Assembly: GCA_021292105.1 (NCBI GenBank)
Contig: CM037861.1
Coordinates: forward strand, 45,446,310-45,510,309
Direction of reading: 5' to 3'
Source of the DNA: Anadara kagoshimensis
Taxonomy: Eukaryota > Mollusca > Bivalvia > Arcoida > Arcidae
DNA length: 64,000 bases
In this document: one piece after another, positions 1-11,035 of the stretch
How the letters are laid out: each line of letters opens with the position of its first letter
How positions within the stretch are numbered: position 1 is the first letter of the stretch
Program-made: the position numbers and the translations under genes
Notes under the pieces: model-generated
Told to the model about the DNA's origin: nothing
Database searches by the model: none
Seen by the model: only the letters and a program-made list of their open reading frames with translations

Positions 1-211
1 AACAAATATCACCATTTTCATCTTTATCTTCAACTTGAGGATAAGAAACAATAAAAAACAAACATACCAATCCATGTCCACATCACAATCCCAAAGCAAA
101 GTAACAACTTTGAAACTGGCACATTAAGTTTTGAAAACTTGAACACGTGAACTTTCAACAGGCCGGATGTCATCTGTTCGGAATTCCACTCTATCTATTT
201 ATAGATCAGGC

Positions 212-464
212 ACCGGTTTCACAATCATTTCTTAACTTAAGATTTTTCTTAACTTAAATCTGGCAAATTAAAAACCTTTATAATTTTGTCAATTGTTAAG
301 ATTTTAGGGAATTAAAGGTGTCATTTTAAAGATTATATCAAGCTTATGACATCTGCATTTAGTTTTGACAAAAATATTTATTCGTAGTTCCAAAAAAAGC
401 TTGCCAAAATTTGCTAAATTTAAGTTAAGGAAAATCTTAGTTAAGGAATGATTGTGAAACTGGG
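212..464. repeat. MITE with ~55-bp terminal inverted repeats, copy 1
   Basis: GGTTTCACAATCATTTCTTAA at 215-235 is mirrored by AAGGAATGATTGTGAAAC near 443-460, and the match continues inward for about 55 bp (…TTCTTAACTTAAAT…). The roughly 140-bp centre is unrelated AT-rich sequence. There is no ORF. A second family member lies at about 47162-47372. This is a short non-autonomous inverted-repeat element of unknown superfamily. Confidence 0.75.
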
Positions 465-1068
465 TTCTGTACTACATAAAGCTGTTCATGCGTATTTTAA
501 TTAGGAACCATCCATTTTTAAAATCGCTGCTATGAGACTGCATATTATTAAATTTATTTAGGAATTGGAGGGCTGAAAGGGTGCTCCAAGCACAGGAAGG
601 AACCTCCATAGGAAGTAAACTCAAATAGAACGGAAGTAGATAGACATGTGGGTTTTTGCGTCATTTTGAATGTAGGTAATGGTGACCTTGCTCATATATT
701 TCAACAGGCCCGATAAGAAAACTAACCACCGTAAGTAAGCCCAGACACGTGGTTTGGGATGGGGGTTCGTAACATCGTGTTGCAAATTATTCGTGTAGCC
801 AAAGTGATCTACATCAATGTCGACTTCAGAATCACTGCCAGCTTCTTACAGCTGGGACCCTACACATACGGATAAGATGTGGATGGAATCAAGTCCCCGC
901 TTGAAAGATACCAAGTTAGGGGACAAATAATTTATGCAATATTGGGGCTCTACGATTGCAATTTTTTTCACTAGCCACAGCAATAATGTTACTAGCCATA
1001 ATTTTTTTTATAAATATAAATTTAAGGGTCATCTAAGTAGGAAAATTCAAGTGAAAACCATTTGGTTG
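465..1068. other. unannotated upstream region
   Basis: About 600 bp with no convincing coding region, RNA gene or repeat structure. Short ORFs here lack codon bias and family resemblance. Confidence 0.4.
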
Positions 1069-1972
1069 AAAAACGTGAAAAAGGGATGCAATTATGAAAT
1101 TACCTACACAAGTATGAAGATTTATAAATAAAAATAAAGCAGGAATTGATAATTTAAGAATTTTCAAAAGATATGTTGCATTTTTTATGGAAATTGTGCA
1201 AAAATACACGTGTTGGGGAAAGATGATTTTCACCTTGTGTAACGAATTCATTTTAAAAAATGAAAAGATATTAATATATTCAACGCCATAGAGCAGTGCA
1301 AAGGGCCAGAGTTTGTTAAAGAAACTACGAGTTTTTTTAAAACTCAGCAATTTACGGTTGAGGTTATCTACGATATATTTATCTTTTTTTCAAAATGTGT
1401 GTACCAGGCGTGATAGTTCATATTCTAAGGCTACCAACAATCCAAGGTACGATCATCAAAGCCAAGTTTCTTTATTACTTGATAATTGTTGTGGCATATT
1501 AAGCTGTATATAGTTCAGCATTGTTCGACCAAACAATATTCATCTCAAGTCAAATAGAACAGTATTGTGTGACCGTGCACTTTTTATGACGTGTTGTATT
1601 TTGGATTATTAGTAGCTTAGAATATAAATGTCACGCCTGGTAAACACATTTTTTAATAGGAAAATAAACTGTAGATAACCTCAACCGTAAATTGCTGAGT
1701 TTTTAAAAACCTCGTATTTCTTTAACAAACTGTGGCCACTTTGCACTGCTCTATGATGTTGGGTATATTAATATCTTCATTTATTAAATAAATCGTTACA
1801 CAAGGTGAAAATCATCTTTCCCCAACATGTGTATTTTTGCACAATTTCCATTACAAAATGCAACATATATTTTAAAAATATTTCAACTATCTATTCCAGC
1901 TTTATTTTTATTTTTAAATCTTCACACTTGTGTAGGTAATTTCATAATTGTACCCCTCTTTCACGTTTTTCA
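1069..1972. repeat. large inverted repeat, ~365-bp arms
   Basis: The left arm (about 1069-1434) and right arm (about 1610-1972) are diverged reverse complements. Paired landmarks include TACCTACACAAGTATGAAG with CTTCACACTTGTGTAGGTAA, CGGTTGAGGTTATCTACG with TGTAGATAACCTCAACCG, and ACCAGGCGTGATA with TGTCACGCCTGGT. The spacer is about 175 bp. Small indels between the arms show the duplication is not recent. Apparent ORFs on both strands are mirror images of one another in the arms, so they are not genes. Confidence 0.8.
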
Positions 1973-1974
1973 AA

Positions 1975-2116
1975 ATCACCATTGGCTACTAATTTCTGAA
2001 GAAATCTTTCAAAAAGTAATCTATTTTAGCAAATTTGTGGAAAAATACTATAAAAAGGACTATATTTTCACAAATTTTGGAGAATTTGGCTACTAATTTT
2101 AAATTTATTGAAACCT
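1975..2116 (-). repeat. GGTTTCCAT/TAGTAGCCAAA short element, diverged copy
   Basis: CATTGGCTACTAATTTCTG… to …TTTGGCTACTAATTTTAAATTTATTGAAACCTAGG is the reverse complement of the intact 168-bp insertion at 10213-10380. The copy abuts the right arm of the large inverted repeat and lacks one terminus. Confidence 0.6.
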
Positions 2117-3396
2117 AGGGAAGGTCACTGATTAAGGTTCAGAACTGGATTCGGCCAAGGACGCTTCCCTAAGGTATGCGGCTTACAACCTGTGCTGGTT
2201 CTGAACTAGCTGTATCAAGGATTACTGTGTTTTGTGGTACTAATAATTTGATGGGTGATGGGTAATAAACAATCATTTAAATCTCGCCTTAGATTTTTTT
2301 GTTACTTCACTTTCAAAAAAATAAATTACAACAAACTTGTATGCCCGAAATAGTGCTGTTGTTATATATCGTCATCACGATTATAGTCACCGAGGATTTG
2401 CTGATGGCAATATTGTGGAACAAAGCTTACATCAAGTTATTGCGGAATCTTATTACTCTTGAAATCATTGCATCACTTGTGTATTGATCGTGATTAAGCA
2501 GATGAAACATGTGGTTTTGTTGTGAACCACGAACAAATCACTGCTGACTGGTGATGTAATAAATATACAATGTATTAATGCATACCATAATCAATATATG
2601 TGTAAGGTAACTGCTAAAAAGCAAAAAAATCACATCTTTTGAGCATATTCATAGACGAAAACATTGCAATATTATGACGGTATCGTCAAAAGTTCAGAAT
2701 TATCATGATGCTTTTTTGTCTCGCCATTACAAAAAACAACAGAAGGTTAGAAAACTTTTGCACGTATTTGTGAAAATTTATTTTCTCAATTTTTCCTTCT
2801 CCCGAAAATAGTGAAAATAAATCACACATGAAAACAATTTGGTTTACAGTAATTGATTAAGTCAACTGTCTAAACTTCACATGAAGTATCTTCATGATAC
2901 AAAGGTGTGTCATGACCTTGTACCAAGGTCATATTGGAAAGGTCAAGCATGGTAAAACATTTAATGTTGGGGGCAAGGGGATAGCCAGTTCTAGTTATCT
3001 CGTGTAATTTTTGTTTTTTTTTTTTTGTTATCTGCAGATAATTACAAGAAAATGGTAACATTTGTCTAAGAGCCAGTGATCCACATACCAGGATAAAGCA
3101 GTTCTTTGGCAACATACAGTCAATGTTTTTTCATTAACATTATTTGCTGGTCTGATCAGTTGCCAGTTATATGCCAACCCAAAAGTAACATTCTTTGTTA
3201 GTGAATTATTGCAACAGTTACATATTTGTATGCCAACAAACCAACACTGTTATAGCCACAACATCACAGTAACTGCTGTTAATTTATTTAACTTGACAAT
3301 AGTGGTATGTTCTAAGACATCAAGTTAGTAAACAAGTTACTTGACCCTTGTCAGTTAAGTAAGTTGCCATTTGAGACAAGTTAACATTTAATAAAA
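2117..3396. other. 5' flank of TRMT10C
   Basis: AT-rich sequence with no ORF of credible coding character. The stretch 3110-3390 contains repeated TTGCCA/TAACAGTT-type words and directly precedes the start codon, so it probably holds the 5' UTR and promoter. No TATA box or initiator could be assigned with confidence. Confidence 0.35.
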
Positions 3397-3687
3397 ATGA
3401 CAATGTTTAGAGCTTTCAAATTTTCATCTGGACTGTTACGTCAACATTTATGTTGCTCAGAATCTGTTAAATTTCCTTATACAGGGAACAATTTTATTAG
3501 AACAGTACCTTCTCGTACGAATATGTTTAGTAGATTTAAAGATCCCAAAACACTGGAGGTTCCTATGACAAACCTCATCACAGACGAAGAAGCGAGCAAA
3601 TTTTTACAAAATCTTGATGAGAATTTTGTAGAAAAGTTAAAATTTTTACAGCTTCACCATAAAGTCCTTGCAGAAAGAGGTTGTAAG
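3397..3687 (+). CDS. TRMT10C: TRMT10C-like mitochondrial RNase P subunit 1, exon 1
   Basis: First coding exon, residues 1-97. The start at 3397 follows an A-rich leader (AAAAATGACA) and opens an Arg/Ser/Phe-rich, acid-poor N-terminus (MFRAFKF...LLRQHL), as expected of a mitochondrial targeting peptide. After about residue 55 the chain becomes acidic and helical (TDEEASKFLQNLDENFVEKL). The exon ends at AAG with donor GTAAGA at 3688, in phase 0, which matches the acceptor before 7650. In the known family this protein works in mitochondria with SDR5C1 and the nuclease PRORP, methylating position 9 of mitochondrial tRNAs and helping 5' processing. The N-terminus is poorly conserved in this family, so the exon call rests on splice phase, targeting character and position upstream of the clear domain exon. 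Confidence 0.8.
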
Positions 3688-3892
3688 GTAAGATTTTTGT
3701 ATATCTGTTTTGAAATATTTTTTTTTAAAAGACAGATATTATACTGTTATTATGGCATAGCACTGTCAGTTCATTTGAGCTAAAGATTGTTTTAGTATAG
3801 GCATGTACATTGGAATATTATAGGTATTAATACACAATCTTTTTGATATATAGATGAAGTTCACAGGTTAAAGATCAAGGTCACACACTAGG

Positions 3893-4292
3893 ACTGTGAC
3901 GGGTAGAGAATTCTGTACCCGGGTACCCAAAATCTTGTACCCGACCGGGTACCATGTTCCTGATGCTTTTCGACCTCTATGCATTTCAATTAAGAATCTA
4001 TTTCACAAACTGTGAATAAATAACCAGAAAAAACATATATTATGAAATAAATGATTATTAATCTATATAGATAATTTTAAAAACTGACAAGTATAAACAA
4101 TGTTCACGATTACCGATATGTGTCATTTTGAATGAAAGTTAAGAGTTTAATTAAAATTATATACATGTTATTTTAGGTATACAACAATGATACATGTACA
4201 TGCTTCAACGGGTAACAGGTAAACAATTTGTTACCCGGGTACAGTCATTACCCTAACCGCGAACTGGTACCCGGATACTCGTCACAGCCCTC
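3893..4292. repeat. inverted-repeat DNA transposon copy 1 (AGGGCTGTGACG family)
   Basis: It begins AGGACTGTGACGGGTA and ends TACTCGTCACAGCCCT, with subterminal GGGTACCC-rich sequence mirrored at both ends (GTACCCGGGTACC near 3926-3938; GGTACCCGGATACTC near 4268). It is about 400 bp, without an ORF, and lies in TRMT10C intron 1. It is the reverse complement of the longer copy at 6301-7068. A CT/CA microsatellite abuts its right end and obscures any target duplication. The superfamily is probably hAT- or MULE-like. Confidence 0.8.
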
Positions 4293-4355
4293 TCTCTCTC
4301 ACACACACACTCACACACATATATATGTATTTATATACACCTTATTTATCTCAAA

Positions 4356-4470
4356 ATCTATCAACTGTTTGTAGTCGCAGATGCAAAACAATACTGAAAT
4401 GGTTGATTATTTAAAAACTATAAACTTTTTGTATAGACATGTACATTAGAATATTGTAGGTTATTTAACC
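4356..4470 (+). repeat. isolated HINE-type array unit
   Basis: A single diverged copy of the ~145-bp unit (AAAACTATAAACTTTTTGTA, then ATGTACATTAGAATATTGTAG) found in arrays elsewhere in the window. It is a relic of a larger element in intron 1. Confidence 0.6.
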
Positions 4471-4506
4471 TCTTGAGGTGTATCTGTATATTGCACACAC
4501 TTAACG

Positions 4507-4649
4507 ATTGAACTGTTTAGAAATGCGGTTCATAGTCGATATGAACGCAATTGATATGCAAGCAAACTGAATAACGCGCTATGATTAGTTTGCCTTGCAT
4601 ATCAATTGCGTTCATATTGACTATGAACCACATTTCTAAACAGTTCAAT
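4507..4649. repeat. 143-bp hairpin, ~60-bp arms
   Basis: ATTGAACTGTTTAGAAATG…CGATATGAACGCAATTGATA in the left arm pairs with TATCAATTGCGTTCATATTG…CATTTCTAAACAGTTCAAT in the right arm, around a loop of about 20 bases (GAATAACGCGCTATGATTA). There are only a few mismatches. A fragment of the same arm (TTCATAGCCGATATGAACGC) recurs at about 5109. Confidence 0.85.
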
Positions 4650-4967
4650 TGTTATATTTACATTTAAAACTATTTTCTTTTCTTTTTCTTGGTTCAAAAT
4701 CATTTTAGAAAATTTTAATTCTGCGCTTTGTCAACAACGATTTTCGATTAACGGAACAGCTGATGGAACAGTAGATACAACTGATCAGCTGTGCAGATTG
4801 GCGCTAGAAATTCTAGGACAAAATAATGCATGGAAAAAACAACAAATTGCATACAAAATTTCTACGAAATTGTTCAATTTTTTATTAAATACAATTATTT
4901 AGGTAATAAATAATCACAATTATGCAAACAATTAATAAAAAGTTCCGGTTTTGTGTATTTCATATTG

Positions 4968-5090
4968 TATATTCATACGCCGATTGTTGTGAATGGAATT
5001 CCCGTGACGTCTCATACGCCGATTGTTGTGAATGGAATTCCCGTGACGTCCCATACGCCGATTGTTGTGAATGGAATTCCCATGATGTCA
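4968..5090 (+). repeat. 39-bp tandem repeat, three units
   Basis: Three almost identical units of TCATACGCCGATTGTTGTGA followed by ATGGAATTCCCGTGACGTC. Each unit contains a CRE-like TGACGTC and an EcoRI site. The array stays open in one frame, reading YADCCEWNSRDV three times, within a potential 84-codon ORF at 4922-5176. The ORF resembles no family I know and is probably a by-product of the 39-bp period being a multiple of three. Confidence 0.75.
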
Positions 5091-5329
5091 CCAAGGTAGA
5101 TCTTGCAGTTCATAGCCGATATGAACGCAATTGCTCTGAAACCTTGTGTAGAAGACAGAAAACAGACAAAATGTAAATATTCAAATGTAAATACAGGTAG
5201 CTCCTGATGTATCCAAGTGTTTTAATCCAGTAACTAGTTACACTTTAGACGATACATGCATGTCATAGACGCATCAACATGTTGACTGATGTAATTGAAA
5301 GCCATCTTGATGAAGAACCTCTTAATATT

Positions 5330-6235
5330 TGCTAACAATCATTTTGATTTATAGATGAAGTTAATTGTTGCAAAAGGTCAGTCTCGGATGCAAACAAATA
5401 CAGAAATTGTTAATTATCTGGGAAACTATCAACTTTTTGTATAGGCATGTATATTGGAATATTGTAGGTATTGGCCTAACGGTCATTTTGATATATGATT
5501 GAAGGTCATGAGTTAAAAGGTCAAGGTCACAGATGCAGAGAAATGCTGAAATGGTTAATTATCTTAGAAACTATAAGCACTTTGTATAGGCATATATATT
5601 GGAATATTACAGGCATTGTTTTTACTGTCATTTTGATATATGAATCAAGGTCAGAAGTTCAAAGGTCAAGGTCACAGATGCAAACAAATAGTGAAATGGT
5701 TCATTATCTCAAAATCTAAACATTTTGTATAGGCATGTATATTAGAATATTGTAGGTATTGACCTTACAATCATTTTGATATATGAATAAGGGTCATAGG
5801 TTCAAAGGTCAAGGTCATAGATGCAAATGAATACTTAAATGGTTAATTATCTCAAAAACTATCAACTTTTTGTTTTGGCATGTTTATTAGAAAATTGTAG
5901 GTATTGGCATAAGGATAATTTTTATATATGAATTAAGGTCAAAGGTTCAAAGGTCAAGGTCATAGATGCAAACAAATAATGAAATGTTTCATTACCGTAT
6001 TTAAAAAAACTATGAACTGTTTGTTTAGGGATATATATAGGGAAATGTAGGTATTGGCCTAGGGGTCATTTTGATATATAGATGGAGGTCATGGGTTTAA
6101 AGGTCAAGGTCACAGGTGCAAACAATCATTTCGATACTTATTATAAACTTTTTGTATAGGCATGTATATTAGAATATTGTAGGTATTGGCCTAATGAACA
6201 TTTTGATATATAGATGTTTTAGCTGTTTACAAATA
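5330..6235 (+). repeat. HINE-like element body: ~6-unit tandem array in TRMT10C intron 1
   Basis: Roughly six units of about 145-150 bp, each containing ACTATAAACTTTTTGTATAG, CATGTATATTAGAATATTG, ATTTTGATATAT and the block GGTTCAAAGGTCAAGGTCA. The array is followed by the conserved 3' sequence TTTTAGCTGTTTACAAATAA, which is then split by the insertion at 6301-7068. Similar arrays recur at 9.7-14, 20.1-21.3, 23.5-23.8, 56 and 61.9-63.3 kb. Confidence 0.85.
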
Positions 6236-6300
6236 ATGTATTGTAGCTAGACTTTAGATGTGTCATATGTAGCATACTTAGGACAAGTTATAATAAATTA

Positions 6301-7068
6301 GGGCTGTGACGAGTACCCGGGTACCCGTTCACAGTTAGGGTAATGACTGTACTCGGGTAACAAATTTTTCACCCGTTACCCGTTAAAACATTTATCATTG
6401 TTGTAGACCTAAAATAAAATGTATATAAGTTCCATTAAACTCTTGACTTTCATTCAAAATAAGACGACATGTCAGTAATCTTGAACATTGTTTATACTTC
6501 TGTCAGTTTGTGACACACGAGGTAAGTATCTGAACTTCTTGAGGAACTACATTCAACCCAAAAATACAAAATATGGTTCCGAACGGTGGTACTGATACTC
6601 TGGTAATATCCCTCTTATTATCGGGGAACCACTATAAGCAACATAAGAAAATCAGAAATTTAGAAATTACTTTATTTATTCAATAACATTAACAAAACAA
6701 TAAAAGTTATTGATTCTATTTAACCTTCAAGACAAAACCTTTGAAGTGTAACTCGTAGAAACATTGCACATGCTTTGTTAAGGTTTCACCACGGAAAGAC
6801 GGGATACACAATAATAAATAACATACAAGATGCCGATTTCTGCGGATTTATCTGCAATTTACTGCATTTGTTTACAGTAAAATCATCTATATAGATTAAT
6901 TATCATTTATTTAATAATATTTGTTTATTCTAATTATTTATTCACGGTTTGTGAAATAGATTCTTAATTTAAATGTGTGGAAGTGGAAAAGCATCGGGTA
7001 CTCGGTACCGGGTCGAGTACAAGATTTCGGGTACTTGGGTACAGAATTCTCTACCCGTCGCAGCCCTA
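6301..7068. repeat. inverted-repeat DNA transposon copy 2 with 10-bp target duplication
   Basis: The ends AGGGCTGTGACGAGTACCC and GGGTAGAGAATT…CAGCCCT (reverse orientation of copy 1) are flanked on each side by ATAATAAATT, a perfect 10-bp direct repeat. The copy is about 770 bp because an extra ~370 bp (about 6510-6880) is present that copy 1 lacks. There is no ORF. It sits within the 3' part of a HINE-like element, so it is the younger of the two. A target duplication of 9-10 bp is typical of MULE elements and 8 bp of hAT elements. Confidence 0.85.
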
Positions 7069-7523
7069 TAATAAATTTGCAAAAATCATTGCATATAATT
7101 GGCCGTTACTGCTGTCATTGACCATTGAACCTCTGCATGCATAGGTAACATGCTTTCAGAATTGTTTGGGGTTACCTCTAACTTGTTATGCCTTGATATA
7201 AGTGAAATAATCTTGAGTGGGAGAGTTAACCCCTATACAATTTTATCATAACTTAGGAGGGGCATATTTGCATACTGACTGGCACTTTACTCTTATTTTT
7301 ACTATCTTAACCATTAATATAATATAATGCAGCTCTACCTTAGATATTTAAGATATAGCATTCTATGGACAAGTTATGTATTAATTTGAAATATCTTTTC
7401 ATATTTGCCCTAACTGCTGAATAGTTAGATGTTCTCTTTGATTAATGCAATTGACCATTGAACCTCTGGATTACATTTGGGACATATTCTCATGTTCACA
7501 TTAAGGCCTATGGACCTCTTGTT
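7069..7523 (+). repeat. HINE-like 3' end sequences
   Basis: Two successive relics of the element 3' region: GACCATTGAACCTCTGCATG at about 7118, and ACCATTGAACCTCTGGATTA to TTAAGGCCTATGGACCTCTT ending near 7522. The latter is the degenerate GGCCCATGGGCCTCTTGTT terminus shared by other copies. A SINE-tail-like GATATAAGTGAAATAATCTT lies at about 7195. Confidence 0.6.
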
Positions 7524-7649
7524 GCATTGTTTTCTGTGTCTCTTAGATTTCAACACAGATTTTAACAAAACCTTATACCAGCATACAAGGGTGTGTCGTG
7601 AATGATGTTTAGTTATGTAGACTTTATGTTTATTATCTATCTGTTTAAG

Positions 7650-8344
7650 GTTCCAAGCGAAATAACAGATAAACAGTGGATAAGATTGCTCCAAGTTGAA
7701 ACAAAGACAGGATTTGAGAAAAGATTGAAAATGCTTCATAGGCTCGAATTTCATAAGAAACACAAAAAAGAAACAGCAGAAGCTAGAAAAGCACAGTTTG
7801 AATCGAGAAAAGAAGAAGTAGAGGAGAAAAGGGATTTTTTAAGACGTACTTTACGTAGACTGTCTCTCAAACATACTAATTATGTGCCTCGTCTTTTGAC
7901 AGCCATGCAATTTGGGCATCCATTAATTATAGATGTAGGCTATGATGAACACATGAGATGCTATGAAACAAAACTTACCAGTAGACAACTTATAGATGCC
8001 TATAGTTTGAATAAGATATACTGTAATCCGTTTCATTTGATGTTTTGTAACACCAACGGGGGCAGAAGGATAATGAGTGACGTATACAATGAATTGGAAA
8101 TCCCTGATAGTACAGATTTAATTGCTACTGTAACAGAGAAGAGTTACCTTGATTTAGTCCCAAGAGAAAAACTAGTATATCTAACACCAGATTCCAACAC
8201 TGTCTTGAGAAGGTTTAATCCTTCTGATGTTTACATTATTGGTGCCTTTGTAGATACATATGATGTTGGTCAGAAGATATCAATAAAAAAGGCACACTCT
8301 GATGGAATTCGCCATGCAAGAATAGCAGTTGATAGATATGTAAC
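7650..8344 (+). CDS. TRMT10C: TRMT10C-like tRNA m1R9 methyltransferase, exon 2 (SPOUT domain)
   Basis: Main domain exon, residues 98-328 plus two bases of codon 329. Acceptor TTTAAG is at 7644-7649 and donor GTGAGT at 8345. Residues 98-115 (VPSEITDKQW) match the linker seen in metazoan MRPP1. Residues 118-165 are a Lys/Glu-rich helix or coiled coil typical of TRM10 proteins. The SPOUT methyltransferase core follows: AMQFGHPLIIDVGYDEHM (182-199), NPFHLMFCN (223-231), TEKSYLDLVPREKLVYLTPDS (259-279) and DVYIIGAFVD (290-299), all family landmarks. Known role: SAM-dependent methylation of purine 9 in mitochondrial tRNAs as part of the RNase P subcomplex. The cytosolic TRMT10A/B paralogues are less likely because of the long targeting-type N-terminus and the QFGHPL motif. 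No frame breaks are visible. Confidence 0.93.
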
Positions 8345-8350
8345 GTGAGT

Positions 8351-9554
8351 ATTTTCTCTGTCACCAGTGGCGAGGGGGATGAAATAATACTCTTGTTCGT
8401 TTGTCAGTGATTTTGTTGCATTTTTTTAAAACACCCTTCTGTCATTTAAATTTGAAAAATTAAGAGTTCTGAAATACAGCAAACTGCATAAATAGCTTAT
8501 GATCCTCATTGCAAAGATGTAATATTGTCACAATATTCTAACATTTTGTGGGTAAGGACAAGTAGGCTTAATTTGCTAGTATATCACTGTTGTTTTGGGG
8601 AATTTTAATGAGCAAATTGGGAAATTTTAGTCATTTTTCCCCAGTGGAAACTAGCTTTATTTGGTAGTAATTTTAGGCAATCAAATCACTGTTTGTGTAT
8701 GTTTGTTTATTTGTGTGTGCATGGTTCTGTCTAGATTGGTTTCAATGGTTTTGAAAGAAATCCATACACCTGATTGAGCTGAAATTTGGTCATTGACAAT
8801 AATTGGTATGACAGGCTTCAAGTGTGTCCAATGGCAATTATTTATGGACTGATTTTTTTGAAATTTTCAAAAGAAATTGGAACTCTATATATTAAACAAG
8901 TAAAACTGGTAACAGGTTTATCTGTAAATTTGTTACTTTGCATAACATTCAGGGTTGCATCTACACTGCACAATTGCCAGATTTTGAAATTCGCATTCTA
9001 CAAATAATCTTGCAACTCTTATGAGATGGTGTGTGATTGTTTTGTGCAGAATTGTGATTTATAAATCATGCAAAAATGAATCCTATCTGCACACAGTATT
9101 AAGTTAAAATTGTTAATCTATTTATATTGACTTCCATGAACTTGTTAAAGTGCCTGGCAAATTATGCCACAGAGTACGAATCCTATGCAATATCATTTTC
9201 AGTTAAAAAAATGCCCAAAAAGATTGTGTGCTTGTGTTCTAACCCGAAACAGTCATTAATAGTCACCTGTTCTAGTACTCTATCATCACTGTAAAGGGGA
9301 GATAATTACAAGTAACAACGCACATGTAAAACTGTCAAAGCGAAATGCAAACAGATTTTTTTTTTTGCAAGTGGGATAAAATGGATTGAGACATGTTTTG
9401 ATGCATGTGCAAAGAATCAGTAGGCGTAGATTCAATGGATGCAGTTTAAAATCTAATAACATGTACATAGCCAGCAGCTAAACCTACTATTTATTTGTTT
9501 AGTCTATTTCGGAGAAAGCAAGATTGCAAAATACTCAATTCCAATACGACGTGT
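8351..9554. other. TRMT10C intron 2, 5' part
   Basis: AT-rich intron sequence without a recognisable gene. A GGGGAGATAATTACA word at about 9296, common in bivalve repeats, is the only landmark. Confidence 0.4.
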
Positions 9555-9725
9555 ACAAATCAATGATTCATTTACTTACATGAGCCGAGTCATAACTGAA
9601 AATTTATGTTTCGGTTCCATCTTTGCTTAATATATCATTTTATGCGCCAAAATATAACCTGGGTGGGTGTTTACAATGGTCTTTTTTACAAAATGGCGGG
9701 ATTCATTATGTTACGTAGTCATGCC
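9555..9725. repeat. half-copy of CATGAGCCGAGT inverted-repeat element
   Basis: Contains TTACTTACATGAGCCGAGTC, ATATATCATTTTATGCG, AAAATATAACCTGGGTGGGT and ATGTTACGTAGTCATG, all in the same order as 40945-41110. There that sequence forms one arm of a complete ~565-bp inverted-repeat element. Confidence 0.7.
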
Positions 9726-9729
9726 AAAA

Positions 9730-10798
9730 GAGTCTGCTAATTTTCTCAAATACTATAAACTTTTTGTATAGGCATGTATATTGGAATGTTGTAGGTTTGG
9801 ATACAACGATCATTTTGATGTATAGAAAAAGGTCATGGGTTCAAAGGTTAAGGTCACAGATGCAAAACAATACCAAAATGGTTAATTATCTCGAAAACTA
9901 TAAACTTTTTGTATAGGCATGTATATCAGAATGTTGTAGGTTTGGATACAATGATTAATTTGATGTATAGAAAAAGGTCATGGGTTCAAAGGTCAAGGTC
10001 ACAGATGCGAAACAATACTAAAATGGTTAATTATCTCGAAAACTATAAACTTTTTGTATAGGCGTGTATATTAGAATGTTGTAGGTATTGATACAACGAT
10101 CATTTTGATGTATAGAAAAAGGCTATAGGTTCAAAGGTCAAGGTCACAGATGCAAAACAATACCCAAATGTTTAATTTTCTCAAAAACTATAAACGTTAT
10201 GTATAGGCATGTCTAGGTTTCCATAAATTTAAAATAATTAGTAGCCAAATTTCCAAAATTTGTGAAAATATAGTTCTTTTTAAAGTATTTTTCCCCAAAT
10301 TTGCTAAAATAGGTTACTTTTTGAAAGAATTCCTCAGAAATTAGTAGCCAATGGCGATTTTGGCTACCAGGAATGGAAACATAGGCATGTATATTAGAAT
10401 GTTGTAGGTATTGATACAACAATCATTTTGATGTATAGAAAAAGGTCATGGGTTCAAAGGTCAAGGTCACAGATGCAAAACAATACTGAAATGGTTTATT
10501 ATCTTGAAAACTATAAAATTTTTGTATAGGCATGTATATTAGAATGTTGTAAGTATTGATACACAATCATTTTGATGTATAGAAAAATGTCATGGGTTCA
10601 AATGTCAAGGTCACAGATTGAAACAATACTGAAATGGTTAATTATCTTTAAAACTATTAGAATGTTGTAGGTATTGATACAATGTTATTATGATGTAAAG
10701 AAAAAAGTCATTGGGGTTTCAGTATTTATGATTTGTTTAAATCTATCAGCTAGCCATTAGTTATCAGGTGAGCGCATCAGGCCCATGGGCCTCTTGTT
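9730..10798 (+). repeat. HINE-like element, array plus 3' terminus
   Basis: About six units of the 145-150-bp repeat (variant with GATGTATAGAAAAAGGTCAT and TTGATACAACGATC), interrupted at 10213 by a short element. It ends with TTATCAGGTGAGCGCATCAG and then the palindrome GGCCCATGGGCC plus CTCTTGTT at 10798. Array sequence resumes in mid-unit at 10799, so one element is nested within another. Confidence 0.8.
10213..10380 (+). mobile_element. 168-bp short element with perfect 10-bp target duplication
   Basis: It starts CTAGGTTTCCATAAATTT and ends CAGGAATGGAAAC, giving short terminal inverted repeats (GGTTTCCAT/ATGGAAAC). ATAGGCATGT at 10203-10212 is repeated at 10381-10390. The uninterrupted unit elsewhere in the array has this word once, so this is a true insertion scar. 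A diverged relative lies at 1975-2116. It is too small to encode anything. Confidence 0.85.
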
Positions 10799-11035
10799 AT
10801 GTATAGAAAAAGGTCATGGGTTCAAAGGTCAAGGTCACAGATGCAAAACAATACCCAAATGGTTAATTATCTTTAAAACTATAAACTTTTTGTATAGGCA
10901 TGTATATTAGAATGTTGTAGGTATTGATACAGCGATCATATTTATGTATAGGAAAAGGTCATGGGTTCAAAGGTCAAGGTCACAGATGCGAAACAATACC
11001 GAAATGGTTAATTATCTCGAAAACTATAAATTTTT

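Noticed and set aside
1827-2096. 89-codon plus ORF and the similar 105-codon minus ORF at 1033-1350
   Set aside because: They are mirror images in the two arms of one inverted repeat; no codon bias or family features.
4922-5176. 84-codon ORF with three YADCCEWNSRDV repeats as a small Cys-rich peptide gene
   Set aside because: No signal peptide, lies within an intron of TRMT10C, and the repeat is a 39-bp DNA duplication containing no sign of selection on codons.
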